A DNA stretch of 64,000 nt from Kribbella voronezhensis (GTDB lineage: Bacteria; Actinomycetota; Actinomycetes; Propionibacteriales; Kribbellaceae): contig NZ_SOCE01000001.1 of NCBI RefSeq assembly GCF_004365175.1, positions 1,661,154 to 1,725,153 of the forward strand, read 5' to 3'. Shown here piece after piece: positions 53,551 through 63,499 of the stretch (the first letter of the stretch is position 1; the number at the start of each line of letters is the position of its first letter). The notes beneath the pieces were generated by a model. The model saw only the letters and a program-made list of their open reading frames with translations, was not told where the DNA came from and ran no database searches. A program made the position numbers and the translations under genes.

Positions 53551-54036
53551 ATGCATGAGAGCAATCTGTGGGCTGCCTGGACGGTGCGTAGTCATGATGC
53601 GTTGACGGCCGGGTTGCCCAGCGGGCTCGGGTTGCGGGATGCGTCGGCGTTGACGTTGATCGGCAGCCACCCGGGCTGCTCGGCGGATTGGTTGTGGGCC
53701 CGGATCGGGCTCACCCAGTCGGGCACCGTCCGGTTGGTGGATCGGCTGGAGGGGCTGGGCTATGTCGCGCGGGAACGGGCCGGGAGAAGCCTTCGGTTGA
53801 GCCTGCTTCCGGCCGGTGAGGAAGCCTTGCTGGCGTGGAATCAGGCGCGCGAGGACGCCAGCGCCGCCGTACTGGCTGGGCTGACGCGTGCACAACGCAG
53901 TCAGTTGGCCAAGCTGCTGGAGTTGGGATTGCGCGGTACGGAGCGGGTTCGTGTCGAGGCCGATGCGACCTGCCGGCTCTGTGACTGGCAGGCCTGCAAG
54001 CGGTGTCCTGTCGACAAGTCGGTGAGAGAGCCATGA
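53551..54036 (+). CDS. MarR family regulator with C-terminal four-cysteine motif
   Basis: A 161-residue winged-helix regulator (SADWLWARIGLTQSGTVRLVDRLEGLGYVARE). The C-terminus carries CRLCDWQACKRC (Cys141, 144, 149, 152), a C-x2-C-x4-C-x2-C pattern able to bind metal or form disulfides. It may thus sense metal, oxidants or electrophiles (inference). Its stop overlaps the MFS start as ATGA, so it likely controls its own operon with that exporter. Confidence 0.87.
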   Translation: MHESNLWAAWTVRSHDALTAGLPSGLGLRDASALTLIGSHPGCSADWLWARIGLTQSGTVRLVDRLEGLGYVARERAGRSLRLSLLPAGEEALLAWNQAREDASAAVLAGLTRAQRSQLAKLLELGLRGTERVRVEADATCRLCDWQACKRCPVDKSVREP

Positions 54037-55226
54037 AGCTCGCGACCCGCAGCCCCGCACCCAGGCTGACTGTCGCGACGTGGTGGCTCGCCGCAGCCTG
54101 GACCCTCGCCTCGACCGCCGACAGCTTCCTGTTGTTCGTGCTGCTCTGGATCGCTGAGCCACAAGGCTGGAGCGGGACGCAGACCGCGGTGCTGGTGATC
54201 GCGATGCGGCTGCCGACGCTGGCCGGCGGCATCCTGGGCGGGCGGGCCGTCGACCGGTTCGGCCCGGTCCCCATGATGCTGCTCGACGGCATGGTACGAA
54301 CCGCCTTGATGGGCGGCCTGATCATCGCCGGCATCGGCGGGACGTTCGACCTCCGGATCGTCCTGGCGCTCGGAGCGGCCGCCGGTGTGACCGCGCCGCT
54401 CAGCTACGCGGCCGCGCGGACTCTCGTGCCCCGGCTCGCCCCACCGGAGTCGCTGGCCAAGGCGAACGCCCTGCTCAGCGTCGGTGACCAACTACCGATG
54501 CTCCTCGGCGCGATCCTCACCGGGCCCGCCCTTGCCCTGCTCGGCACGGGAACGGCCTTCGTCCTTCCACTGCTGATGATGCTCGGCGTGACAGCCCTCG
54601 CGATCCGCCTGCGCAACGCGCCGCAGTACGAGCAGACCCCTGCCCCACAAGGCGTCCGGTCACGCGGCACCCGCCGGTCGACCCGCGTGATCGGTCTGAT
54701 CGCCCTGTCGGTCGCCTACTACTTCACCTACGGGCCGTACGAGACCGTCCTCCCGTACTACGTACGCGAGCAACTCACGTCGGGCCTAGGCGGCTACACG
54801 TTGCTCTGGGCCCTCTTCGGCACCGCAGCCCTGCTCACGTTGCCAACCGCAGCCGCCCTCTCCCGTCATCGCCCCGGACTGGTCAACGCGGCCGGTGCGA
54901 TCGTCTGGGGTGTGGTCATGCTTCCGCTCGCCTTTACCGACCACCTGGTCGTCGCCGCCATCGGGTTCGCCGCGGCCGGCGCGATCTGGGGGCCGTACTC
55001 CGCCGTCGAAACCACCGCGCTGCATCGCTGGACCGACCCCGCGGACCACGGCCGCATCTTCGGAACCCAGCGCGCTCTCCTCGCTCTGGCAGCGCCGTTG
55101 GGGGCAGCGGTCGGTGCGGTGGCCGCCGATCACTTTCCACCGGCACCGATTCTCGCCGCCTCCGCCATCGGCTGCACCCTGGCAGGCCTCGGCGCGTGCG
55201 CGATCCCGGACCTGCGCCGACGCTGA
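54033..55226 (+). CDS. MFS transporter, co-transcribed with MarR
   Basis: A 397-residue membrane protein with about 12 helices. GGRAVDRFGPVPMMLLDG follows helix 2 as the usual MFS loop. ATG 54033 overlaps the MarR stop by four bases. It is probably an efflux pump whose substrate is a ligand of the MarR protein. It is convergent with the TetR gene, with an 11-base gap. Confidence 0.87.
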   Translation: MKLATRSPAPRLTVATWWLAAAWTLASTADSFLLFVLLWIAEPQGWSGTQTAVLVIAMRLPTLAGGILGGRAVDRFGPVPMMLLDGMVRTALMGGLIIAGIGGTFDLRIVLALGAAAGVTAPLSYAAARTLVPRLAPPESLAKANALLSVGDQLPMLLGAILTGPALALLGTGTAFVLPLLMMLGVTALAIRLRNAPQYEQTPAPQGVRSRGTRRSTRVIGLIALSVAYYFTYGPYETVLPYYVREQLTSGLGGYTLLWALFGTAALLTLPTAAALSRHRPGLVNAAGAIVWGVVMLPLAFTDHLVVAAIGFAAAGAIWGPYSAVETTALHRWTDPADHGRIFGTQRALLALAAPLGAAVGAVAADHFPPAPILAASAIGCTLAGLGACAIPDLRRR

Positions 55227-55237
55227 CCGTCGGAGTA

Positions 55238-55927
55238 CTAGTGCTTCGAACGAGGCGACGTCTCGCGGTAGCCGTAGAACGAGAGGAACATGTCGACCCC
55301 TGAGTCGACCAAGCGCTCGGTGGTCCGCTGGTCGAGGGCCATGCCGTACGTGCTGTGCACCAGATGGGGATAGAGGACCAGCGCATAGAGCTGGAGGATC
55401 GCGGTGTCCACGTCGGGCATCGTCAGCCGACCGGCGTCGATGAGGCGCTCGAACGCCGCCACCAGCGCCGGACGCGCGCGATCGGGACCATGCTGTCGCC
55501 AGGCGTCACCGAGCTCGGGGAATCTGCGGACCTCGCTGGCGACGAGCTGCCGCAAGGCCACCATGTCGGGCTGGGTCATGCTGGCCACCCAGGCGTTGGC
55601 CGTCCATTTGAGCGCGACCCGCAGATCGTCCGAGTCCTGCAGGCGTTGCGCCGTTCCGGCGATGGCACCGGCAAGGCTCTCCTCCAGGGCGTCCCCGATC
55701 ACGGCCATGAAGAGGGTCTCCTTGGTGCCGTAATGGTTGTAGACGGTCACCTTGGAGACACCTGCGTCTGTGGCGATGGCATCCATCGCCGCGTCGAAGC
55801 CGTCCCGGACGAACGCGGACCGAGCCGCCTCGATGATCGCTTGCCGCTTGCGCGCCGCGCGGTCGCCGGTGAGTACGCGCGGCGCCTCGGCGCGCGCCGC
55901 GGATCTGGGTGCTGAAGTCTCTGCCAT
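55238..55927 (-). CDS. TetR family regulator of the divergent MFS pump
   Basis: A 229-residue regulator. The helix-turn-helix is at about 28-75 (MDAIATDAGVSKVTVYNHYGTKETLF), and the C-terminal domain resembles the AefR-like type. The N-terminal 20 residues are Ala/Arg-rich. It is divergent from the 14-helix MFS gene, and the gap holds several TGAACT/AGTTCA half-sites in inverted arrangement, so repression of both genes is likely. Confidence 0.88.
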   Translation of the reverse strand: MAETSAPRSAARAEAPRVLTGDRAARKRQAIIEAARSAFVRDGFDAAMDAIATDAGVSKVTVYNHYGTKETLFMAVIGDALEESLAGAIAGTAQRLQDSDDLRVALKWTANAWVASMTQPDMVALRQLVASEVRRFPELGDAWRQHGPDRARPALVAAFERLIDAGRLTMPDVDTAILQLYALVLYPHLVHSTYGMALDQRTTERLVDSGVDMFLSFYGYRETSPRSKH

Positions 55928-55952
55928 CTCGGCACCGAGTCTAGCACCAATC

Positions 55953-55996
55953 TGAACTGTACCGTTGAGTTCAACTGAACTGCTCTGTACAGTTCA
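55953..55996. promoter_or_regulatory. TetR operator cluster between divergent genes
   Basis: TGAACTGTAC (55953-55962) and its reverse complement GTACAGTTCA (55987-55996) flank a second near-palindrome AGTTCAACTGAACT (55968-55981). The half-site TGAACT/AGTTCA appears four times in 44 bases. The cluster is 26 bases before the TetR and MFS starts on each side. Confidence 0.72.
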
Positions 55997-56022
55997 AAGC
56001 AACCCGGAGAAGGAGACAGATC

Positions 56023-57483
56023 ATGGGATACCTCGGCCACACCCGGCGAGACGGCCCGCGCAGCAGGACCGCTGCACTGGCGTTGCTCTCGTTCGCGATG
56101 CTGATCGTTTCGCTGGATCAATACATCGTCGTCGTCGCGCTGCCGGACATCGGCCGCGAACTCCACTACTCGGCCCGGACACTGCAAGCCGTGATCAGCG
56201 CGTACGCCGTCGCCTCGAGCGGCTTCCTGCTGTTCGGCGGTCGCGCCGCCGACCTGCTCGGCAGGCGCCGGATGCTGATGACCGGCCTCACCCTGTACGC
56301 CGTTGCCTCGCTGGCCGGCGGGTTCGCCACTGGTCCCGGGTCGCAGCTGACCGCCCGCGCGCTGCAGGGTCTCGGCGGAGCGCTCGTCTTCCCCAGCACG
56401 CTGGCGATCATCAACACGACCTTCGCGGAGGGTCGCGACCGCAATCGCGCGCTCGGTATCTGGGGCGGCTCCGGTGCCGCCGGTCTGGTGATCGGCGTAC
56501 TGCTCGGCGGCATACTGACCCGCGTACTCGGCTGGGAAGCCGTGTTCTTCGTCAATGTGCCACTCGCCGGTGCTGCGCTGCTGTTGGCCGTTCCGCTCCT
56601 CCAGCCGGACCCGTCGCGAGACAGCGGGCGGGTGTTCGATCTCCCCGGGGCGCTGACCGCCACCGGAGCCGTCACGCTGCTCGTCTTCACCCTCGTTCAA
56701 GGCCCGGCCCTCGGCTGGACGTCGCCATGGATCATCGGCACCGCCATCACGGGTCTCCTGCTGCTGGTCGCATTCGCCGTCACCGAGCGGCGCAGCCCCG
56801 ATCCACTGGTGCCGCCCAAGTTGCTCGCCAACCGGGTCCTGGGGCTGGCCCTGGTGATCGCCTTCCTCTTCATGGCGACCTTCGGATCCCTGCTGTACTT
56901 CCTGTCCATCTACTTCCAGGACGTGCGCGGCTACGATCCGCTCCAGACGGGCATCGGCTTCCTGCTGCCCACGGCGGTCGTCGTGGCAGGCTCGACCCTC
57001 GCAGGACAAGCCGTCACCCGGTTCGGACTCAAGCGCACCCTGATCGCCGCCCTCGCCATCGGCGCGGCCGGTGCCGTCACCCTCGGCCTGGCGATGTCGG
57101 CCGACGGCTCGTTCGCCGCCCTCGTGCCGGGTCTCGTCGCTGTCAGCGTCGGCGACGGCGTCGTCTTCACGATGATGTTCATCGCCGCCGCCACCGGCGT
57201 CGCCGACCGCGACCAGGGCGTCGCCTCCGGCATGGTCTCCACCAGCTCCGGGATCGGCGCCGTCGTCGGGCTCGCCGCACTCGTCCTCGTCGCCAACGCC
57301 CGCACCGACGACCTCAGCGGCGAAGACCTGAGAATCGCCACCGCCGAAGGCATCCGGACCGCAGTATTCGTCATCGCGGCAGGCATCGCCCTCACCCTGC
57401 TGGTCGCCCTGAACCTCCGCGACCAAGAAGTTGCCGAGGACAACGATGCCGTTGGCGACCTCTGCGACACCACGACCTGCTAG
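56023..57483 (+). CDS. MFS multidrug transporter (DHA2, 14-helix EmrB/QacA type)
   Basis: A 486-residue membrane protein with about 14 helices. [20 protein letters not shown] is the motif D1-like start of DHA2 pumps, and [17 protein letters not shown] is motif A. ATG 56023 follows GGAGAAGGAG. It is divergent from its presumed TetR repressor and overlaps the end of the GH127 gene by four bases. Drug or antibiotic export is the likely role. Confidence 0.92.
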   Translation: MGYLGHTRRDGPRSRTAALALLSFAMLIVSLDQYIVVVALPDIGRELHYSARTLQAVISAYAVASSGFLLFGGRAADLLGRRRMLMTGLTLYAVASLAGGFATGPGSQLTARALQGLGGALVFPSTLAIINTTFAEGRDRNRALGIWGGSGAAGLVIGVLLGGILTRVLGWEAVFFVNVPLAGAALLLAVPLLQPDPSRDSGRVFDLPGALTATGAVTLLVFTLVQGPALGWTSPWIIGTAITGLLLLVAFAVTERRSPDPLVPPKLLANRVLGLALVIAFLFMATFGSLLYFLSIYFQDVRGYDPLQTGIGFLLPTAVVVAGSTLAGQAVTRFGLKRTLIAALAIGAAGAVTLGLAMSADGSFAALVPGLVAVSVGDGVVFTMMFIAAATGVADRDQGVASGMVSTSSGIGAVVGLAALVLVANARTDDLSGEDLRIATAEGIRTAVFVIAAGIALTLLVALNLRDQEVAEDNDAVGDLCDTTTC

Positions 57484-59351
57484 CCGGGCCGCACCGGGAA
57501 GTACACGGTGTACGGCTCGTCCCGGATCTCCGCGAGAGGCACGAAACGCAGGCCGGTGGTCTGCCCGAAGGTCCGGTACGTCCCGGTCCTCCACCAGCTG
57601 TGGTGCCGGTCCTGATCGGGGGTCAGGAACGACGTGGGCTCGGCGGGATCGCCGGACAGCATCGTCTCCTGCTCGGTCAGGCCGGCCAGGACGACCGGCC
57701 CGTCGAGCATCGCCATCAGCTCCGGCCGGTCGGGCAGCGGCACAGTGCTCAGACTCGACGGCACCGTCAACCGGATGCGGTGTCCGCTCCACTCCCGGGA
57801 CATCACGATCCAGCTGTCGTGGACCTCGGCCGGAGCTGCCTGCCCGTCGACCTCGACGACCGGCGGGCCGGCCGCCCATCGTGGGATCCGGAGCCGAACC
57901 TCGAAGGCGGACGGTTGCTCGCACCGCACCTCCACCACGTACACCCGTTGATCCGGCCGCCGCCGGGGCAATCGCCGTGACAGCTCCTGGATCCCTGCCG
58001 CGCCCTGAAAGGTCTGCCGTTGCCCCAGTACGACGCCCTGTTCAGCGTCCGCCGTGATCGCGACCTCGACGCGGCCACCGAACAGCTCGGCCCACGAGGT
58101 GGTCGTTTCGAGGTACTGGCAGATCGAGATCCCGGCGTCGTCGACGTACACCGCGGTCTCGTCCACCCCGGCGTGCGCCTGCAGCAAGGTGCCGTGACAG
58201 CACCAGAAGTCCTCGGTCGGGCGGCCCCACTGCTTGCGGCTTCCGGCCGCCAGCGGCAGGAAGTACGCCGGCATGCCGGTGTCCGGATGCTGCTGGGACC
58301 GGATTCCGTTGACCAGGTTCCGTTCCCAGTAGTCCGCGTAGCGATCGTCGCCGGTCCACCGGAACAGGAAATCGGCGAGCCGCATCAGGTTGTAGACCAG
58401 GCAGTGTTCTTGAACCGCGTGCAGCCGCGCCGACTGTTCACCGGGCGGCTGCCAGACCTCGCCGCAGCTGCTTCCTCCGGTGCAGTACGTTCCACGGGTC
58501 TCGACAGCGGAGTCCCAGAAGGCCTCGACGAGATCACGCCACCGCCGTTCGCCGGTGACCTCCCAAGCCCGAGCGGCGCCGAGGATCTCCGCGATCTGGG
58601 TGTTGGCGTGCTTGTTGGTCAGCACGTCGTCACCGGCGAGCAGAGGGTCGAAGAATCGGCGCCGGTCGTACCGGTCGATCAGGTCAGCGGCGACCTGGTC
58701 CCCCGTGAACGCGAGGAGGTCCGCCCACACCTCGAGCATGCCACCGGTCTCGCGGTCGAGCACGTCGTCCAACTGGTCGCGGGACAGCTTGCCGCTCCAT
58801 TCGTGGAACCATCCGGCGAAGGCCGACGCGACGTCCAGCGCCTGTTCGTTCCCGGCGATCCGGTACTGGTCGAGCAGTCCCATGAAGGTCTTGTGTACGA
58901 CGTACTGCGGCGCCCACACCTCACCACCTTCGGCCAGCCGGTCCAGGTACGCCGGTGGAATCGAGCCGGCCCACTGTCCACCATTCGCCCGCTGGCAGGC
59001 GGCCAGCTCGCCGACGATCGCGGCGGCTCGTGCCGCGATCTCGCCGTCGTACTGGCCGACCCGCGCCGCGGCCGACAGCCAATGCCCGAGGATGTGACCG
59101 CGCAGGTCGCTGGTGATCGATTCCCATCCCCAATGCCACGTCTGCGGACCGTCGGGCGCCACGGTCCCTATCGTCGTACCCCAGGAACCGGAGTAGCTCC
59201 AGAGACCCGCTTCTGCGCGATACGGCCGCAGGAGGTTGTCGGCGTCGAGGCTGCGGAGGTATCGGGCATTCAGCGTCCACCGGTCCCGAGTGGGCCCATC
59301 CGAGAGCGTCGTCTGTCCACCTGAGGCCCGGACCGTGCGCAATCGGGTCAT
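57480..59351 (-). CDS. GH127 beta-L-arabinofuranosidase-like enzyme
   Basis: A 623-residue cytoplasmic protein with an (alpha/alpha)6 barrel and C-terminal beta domains. The zinc-cysteine site of GH127 is intact: Glu315 and Cys317 in QEHCLVYN, and Cys384-Cys385 in FWCCHG, matching Glu338/Cys340/Cys417/Cys418 of the Bifidobacterium enzyme, where Cys417 is the nucleophile. It is the last gene of the operon with GH29 and the ABC transporter, 6 bases after the GH29 stop. Expected substrate is beta-L-arabinofuranosides such as extensin or rhamnogalacturonan II chains; other GH127 specificities are possible. Confidence 0.9.
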   Translation of the reverse strand: MTRLRTVRASGGQTTLSDGPTRDRWTLNARYLRSLDADNLLRPYRAEAGLWSYSGSWGTTIGTVAPDGPQTWHWGWESITSDLRGHILGHWLSAAARVGQYDGEIAARAAAIVGELAACQRANGGQWAGSIPPAYLDRLAEGGEVWAPQYVVHKTFMGLLDQYRIAGNEQALDVASAFAGWFHEWSGKLSRDQLDDVLDRETGGMLEVWADLLAFTGDQVAADLIDRYDRRRFFDPLLAGDDVLTNKHANTQIAEILGAARAWEVTGERRWRDLVEAFWDSAVETRGTYCTGGSSCGEVWQPPGEQSARLHAVQEHCLVYNLMRLADFLFRWTGDDRYADYWERNLVNGIRSQQHPDTGMPAYFLPLAAGSRKQWGRPTEDFWCCHGTLLQAHAGVDETAVYVDDAGISICQYLETTTSWAELFGGRVEVAITADAEQGVVLGQRQTFQGAAGIQELSRRLPRRRPDQRVYVVEVRCEQPSAFEVRLRIPRWAAGPPVVEVDGQAAPAEVHDSWIVMSREWSGHRIRLTVPSSLSTVPLPDRPELMAMLDGPVVLAGLTEQETMLSGDPAEPTSFLTPDQDRHHSWWRTGTYRTFGQTTGLRFVPLAEIRDEPYTVYFPVRPG

Positions 59352-59357
59352 CGCCTG

Positions 59358-60794
59358 TCAGCCGGCGCGGAGTTCGATGGCGAGACAGTTGGCGACGTCG
59401 AGCGGACGTACGTCGGGCAGCCGGACGACCAGGACCCCGTGTGCCTGCTCGAAGGCGACCGGGCCGTGGCCGAGTAGTCGGACGTTCGCGACCGTCTCGT
59501 GGTCGGCCAGGCTGCGGATCACGGCCCGGCCGTCCTCCGGCCAGGCCAGCTGGAACGCGTAGAGCGTGTTGTCCTTCCGGGTGAAGCGGAAGTCGGAGCT
59601 CGTCCAGTTCACCCGGTCCTCGGTGAATCCCCGGACGACCACGCTGGACGGCCCTTCGCCGAACACCCGGAACGGTCTCGTCCCGTAGATGCCCTCGCCG
59701 CACACCCGCATCCAGGCGCCGAGGTCGTCGAGGATCTGCGTGCACTCGACGTCGAGCGTGCCGTCCGGCAACTGCGGCACATTGAGCAGCAGGTTGCCGT
59801 TCTTCGACACGATGTCGACCAGCATCTCGATGACGTGGCCGCCGGTCTTGTAGACGTCGCGGACGTTGTAGAACCAGTCGCCGACCGACGTGTCCGTCTG
59901 CCACGGCTCCGGATGAATGTGCGGCGTCTGGCTACGCTCGATGTCCATCACCCCGACCGCGCTCACCTCCGGTCGCCGGTCCTTCTGCTGGTAGACCGCA
60001 CGATTCGTCTGGTGAAGGTGCTCGCTGGTGTTGTACAGCTGGGCAACCGCCTGCAGTCCCGGCGTGTAGTCGGTCTCACCGAACGGCAGTGGCCCGTCGG
60101 AGTACAGCAGGTCCGGTTGGTAGCGGTCGATCATCTCGGTCACCGCCTCGAGCCAATGGCGGTGCCAGGCGGGGTCATCGGCGTACCACGGGTCCTGTAC
60201 TTCGACGTCCTGCTCGGGCAGGTAGCGCCTGTTGTCGAGGTAGAGGTCCCGGTTGGCCGGATCGTCGCCGTCGTACGGGATGCCGGCGAAAGGCCCTTGT
60301 TTGTCGCTGTTCTTGGTGACCGCGAGCCAGCCGAGAGCCGCGCCGAGGTGCTCGGTGATGCCGAACGGCAGCCCGCGCTCGTCCGCGGCCGCCTTCCACA
60401 GCGCGAGGATGTCCTTGCCTGGCCCCATCTTGACCGAGTTCCAGCGGTGGATGGCGGAGTCGTAGTTGAAGAAGTTGTCGTGATGGACTGCCTGCGCCAC
60501 GAAGTACCGGGCACCCGCCGCCACGAACCGGTCCATCAACTCCGCCGGATCGAAACGCTCCGCCTTCCACAGCTGGACGATGTCCTTGTAGCCGAACTGC
60601 GACGGGTGTCCATAGGTCCGCAGGTGATAGCGGTACTGATCACTTCCTTCGCGATACATGTTCCGCGCGTACCAGTCGCCGTACCGGGGCACGGACTGCG
60701 GACCCCAGTGCGACCAGATGCCGAGCTTCGCGTCCCGGAACCAGTCCGGACACTGGAAGGTGGCCAAGGACTCGAAGGTTGCGTCGAACGGCAC
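59358..60794 (-). CDS. GH29 alpha-L-fucosidase
   Basis: A 478-residue cytoplasmic GH29 enzyme. The barrel opens with FRDAKLGIWSHWGPQSVPR; HHDNFFNYDS binds substrate, and the nucleophile Asp is in DLLYSDGPLPFGE. KNGNLLLNVPQLPDGTLD is the conserved closing segment, followed by a C-terminal beta-sandwich. GTG 60794 follows GAGGAG. It is downstream of a binding protein and two permeases, so it acts on imported fucosylated oligosaccharides. The arabinose partner enzyme GH127 follows. Confidence 0.93.
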   Translation of the reverse strand: MPFDATFESLATFQCPDWFRDAKLGIWSHWGPQSVPRYGDWYARNMYREGSDQYRYHLRTYGHPSQFGYKDIVQLWKAERFDPAELMDRFVAAGARYFVAQAVHHDNFFNYDSAIHRWNSVKMGPGKDILALWKAAADERGLPFGITEHLGAALGWLAVTKNSDKQGPFAGIPYDGDDPANRDLYLDNRRYLPEQDVEVQDPWYADDPAWHRHWLEAVTEMIDRYQPDLLYSDGPLPFGETDYTPGLQAVAQLYNTSEHLHQTNRAVYQQKDRRPEVSAVGVMDIERSQTPHIHPEPWQTDTSVGDWFYNVRDVYKTGGHVIEMLVDIVSKNGNLLLNVPQLPDGTLDVECTQILDDLGAWMRVCGEGIYGTRPFRVFGEGPSSVVVRGFTEDRVNWTSSDFRFTRKDNTLYAFQLAWPEDGRAVIRSLADHETVANVRLLGHGPVAFEQAHGVLVVRLPDVRPLDVANCLAIELRAG

Positions 60795-60821
60795 TGGTCG
60801 CTCCTCGTCGGCTGGATGGAT

Positions 60822-62513
60822 CTACTTGTTGGGGACTTTGTCGTAGGCCGTCTGCTGGATCTCCAGGTAGCGCTTCAGACCGAGGCCGTCGAGGCCCTTG
60901 ACGTAGCTGTCCCAGTCCGAGTCGAGGTTCTTCGATCCGGTGATGAACTGCAGCGCGTTCTGCTGGATGTAGTTCTCGAGGTTGGTTTGCAGTGTCGCGA
61001 CCTCGCTCGCCAGGGACGGATCGATCCACACCTTCCAGAACGGGTAGATCTGAGCCTTGTCCTCGTGGCCGGCGTACAACTTCGTTGCATCGAACAGTTT
61101 GCGTTCGTAGCCCGCCTGCGAGGTGATGTCGGTGTCGATGGCCTCGGAGTTGCGGTACTTCGCGGTGTTGTTGTACTGCGCCAGCGCACCCCAGCCGCTG
61201 TTGCGCGGTTTCGACCCGGGCTTCAGGGGAATCTGCTTGAAGCTCGGCTTCAGCGACTTGTCGAGCGCCACATCGCCGGGACCCGGCTTGGTCCAGGCCT
61301 TGCCCTCCATGCCGAACTGTCCGTTGTTCTCTCCCTCATCGGTGAAGATGTAGTCGAGCATCTTGATCGCCTGGATCTGCTTCTCCGGTGTCGCCTTCGA
61401 CGTCAGTACGAACGTGGCGCCGGGAATGCTCGGGAAGACGTAGCTGGCGAAGTTCGCGCCACTCGGACCGGTCAACGGCGGTACCGCGTCGTACTGCTTG
61501 TCCCGCCCGTCCGCCGAACCGATGGTGACGAAGATGCCCGAGTGCATGACGGTGCCCGCGCCGAGGATGACCGAGCCGCCGTGGTTGCCCTGCTGCTGCA
61601 TCGCATCCGGGTTCTGCGTGAAGGCACCTTTGTCGATCAGGCCTTCCTTGTAGAGCGAGTTGATGTACCGCAGGCCTTCGCGCCAGCCGTCCTTGTTCGC
61701 CTGGACGTCGACCTTGCCGTTGTTGAGCACCAGTGTGGTGTTGTTGCCGCCGCTGTTGTTCTGCCCTTGCGGGTCGTAGATGAAGGCGTTCATCAAGTAC
61801 GGGATGAGGCTGTCGCGGACGTTCGCGCTGAGCGGGATCTCGTCGGCCTTGCCGTTGCCGTTCGGGTCCTGGGTCTTGAACGCCTGGAGCACCTTGCGCA
61901 GGTCCTCGGTGGTCTTCGGCTGCTCGAGGCCCAGCTTCTTCAGCCACGTCGAGTTCATCCACAGCTTGTCCGGGTACGAACAGTGGAAGCAGTCGACCCA
62001 CTGCGGCATCCCGTAGATCTTGCCGTCCGGCGCGGTCGCCATCGCCTTCCACTCGGGCGTGGAGTCCAGCGCCTTCTTGATGTTCGGCGCGTACTGGTCG
62101 ATCAGCTGGTTCAGCGGTACGACGACACCCTGGCCACCGAGCTTGAGCAGCTCCGCCGGGGTGAACTGGTCGACCCACGGGATCAGCAGGTACAGATCGG
62201 GGTAGTCGCCGCTGGCCAGCGAGATCTGCCGCTTCTCCTTCGACGGACCGCCGTCGAACGTCGTGGTCTGCCACTTGATGGAGAGGTTGAACTTCTGCTT
62301 CATCAGCTTGGTGAAGTCGTTCGTGGCGAGGTTCGTGTCGGCCGACTGCGGCGCGAAGACGTTCAGCGTGACGTCGGGATTTCCGGTGATCGTCGGCAGC
62401 GGCTTACCCTGCTCGTTGTTCGAGCCGCCACCGGAACAGGCCGCGAGCGCGAATGCCCCGAGACTGATGCCGGCGATCGCGGCACGCCTGGTCTTTGTGA
62501 ACTGTACAGACAT
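60822..62513 (-). CDS. Oligosaccharide-binding lipoprotein (LipO/YtcQ type)
   Basis: A 563-residue solute-binding lipoprotein with lipobox FALAAC then a Gly/Ser/Asn linker. It is longer than MalE-type proteins and has the LipO/YtcQ-like features FAPQSADTNLATNDFTKLMK, YDPQ-loop region and a calcium-like DPNGNGKADEIPL motif at about residue 225. ATG 62513 follows GAGGGACC. It is followed by GH29 and GH127 and preceded by two permeases. This transporter class often imports pectin-derived or complex oligosaccharides. Confidence 0.92.
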   Translation of the reverse strand: MSVQFTKTRRAAIAGISLGAFALAACSGGGSNNEQGKPLPTITGNPDVTLNVFAPQSADTNLATNDFTKLMKQKFNLSIKWQTTTFDGGPSKEKRQISLASGDYPDLYLLIPWVDQFTPAELLKLGGQGVVVPLNQLIDQYAPNIKKALDSTPEWKAMATAPDGKIYGMPQWVDCFHCSYPDKLWMNSTWLKKLGLEQPKTTEDLRKVLQAFKTQDPNGNGKADEIPLSANVRDSLIPYLMNAFIYDPQGQNNSGGNNTTLVLNNGKVDVQANKDGWREGLRYINSLYKEGLIDKGAFTQNPDAMQQQGNHGGSVILGAGTVMHSGIFVTIGSADGRDKQYDAVPPLTGPSGANFASYVFPSIPGATFVLTSKATPEKQIQAIKMLDYIFTDEGENNGQFGMEGKAWTKPGPGDVALDKSLKPSFKQIPLKPGSKPRNSGWGALAQYNNTAKYRNSEAIDTDITSQAGYERKLFDATKLYAGHEDKAQIYPFWKVWIDPSLASEVATLQTNLENYIQQNALQFITGSKNLDSDWDSYVKGLDGLGLKRYLEIQQTAYDKVPNK

Positions 62514-62548
62514 GAGGTCCCTCACAGGGGTCGAGGTGATGCGGAAGA

Positions 62549-63499
62549 TCAGCCCTTCACGGCGCCGATCAGGATTCCCTTGGTGAAGTAGCGGGCGACG
62601 AACGGATAGATCAGCAGGACCGGCACGCTCGCCACCACGATCAGCGAGTACTTGAGCAGATCGGCCAGTTGCTGGCGCTGGATGACCACGGAGGCATCGA
62701 CGGCCCCACCGCCGGTCGTGTTCAGGATCAAGATGTTGCGCAGGACCAGTTGCAGCGGGAACAGGTCCGGGTTCTTCAGGTAGATCAGCGCGTCGAAGTA
62801 CGAGTTCCACTGCATGATCGCGTACATCAAAGCGACCACCGCGATCATCGGTTTGGCCAGTGGGATCACCACCGACCAGAGGAACCGCAGGTCGCCGCAG
62901 CCGTCCAGTTGGGAGGCTTCGACGAGTTCTTCGGGGATCGCGGTGCGGAAGTAGCTGCGGGCGATGATGACCTGCCAGACCCCGATCGCCTGCGGAATGA
63001 TCAGCGCCCAGCGGGTGTCCAGCAGACCGACCGACTGGACCACCAGGTACGTCGGGATGAGGCCACCGGTGAACAGCATCGTGAACAGGATCAGCGTCAT
63101 CACGACGTTGCGGCCGACCAGCGTCCGGCGGGACATCGGATAGGCGATCGCGACCGTCATCGTGACGCTCACGATCGTCCCGGCCACGGTGTAGAACAAC
63201 GAGTTCAGGTAGCCCTGGATGATCTGTGGGTTGGCGAACACCGCGTGGTACCCGCGCAGCGAGAAGTCCACCGGCCACAGCAGCACCCGGCCCGACGAAA
63301 CTGCCTGCGGACTGCTGAACGAGCTGGCCAGGATGTAGAGCAGCGGCAGCAGCACGACCGCGAGGAACACCGTCAGCAGCAGGTAGACGCACACCATGAA
63401 AAGCCGGTCGGTGCGTGGTTCGCGGATCCGTTGGGTCCGGGCGGCCCGGCGTTCGGCCCTCTTGCCGGGCAGTGTCGGTGTTTCGGCTTGGGCGGTCAT
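62549..63499 (-). CDS. ABC transporter permease (YtcP/LplC type)
   Basis: A 316-residue permease with six predicted helices after a long basic N-terminal tail. EAA loop around EELVEASQLDGCGDLRFLWSVVIPLAKP. The end FVARYFTKGILIGAVKG is typical of the family. ATG 63499 overlaps the upstream permease stop as ATGA; GTG 63505 is less likely. It pairs with the partial permease at the window end. Confidence 0.93.
   Translation of the reverse strand: MTAQAETPTLPGKRAERRAARTQRIREPRTDRLFMVCVYLLLTVFLAVVLLPLLYILASSFSSPQAVSSGRVLLWPVDFSLRGYHAVFANPQIIQGYLNSLFYTVAGTIVSVTMTVAIAYPMSRRTLVGRNVVMTLILFTMLFTGGLIPTYLVVQSVGLLDTRWALIIPQAIGVWQVIIARSYFRTAIPEELVEASQLDGCGDLRFLWSVVIPLAKPMIAVVALMYAIMQWNSYFDALIYLKNPDLFPLQLVLRNILILNTTGGGAVDASVVIQRQQLADLLKYSLIVVASVPVLLIYPFVARYFTKGILIGAVKG

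Noticed and set aside
59499..62591. 1030-residue open frame on the plus strand
   Set aside because: It is antisense to the GH29 and binding-protein genes, both with full family motifs. No domain is recognisable in it.
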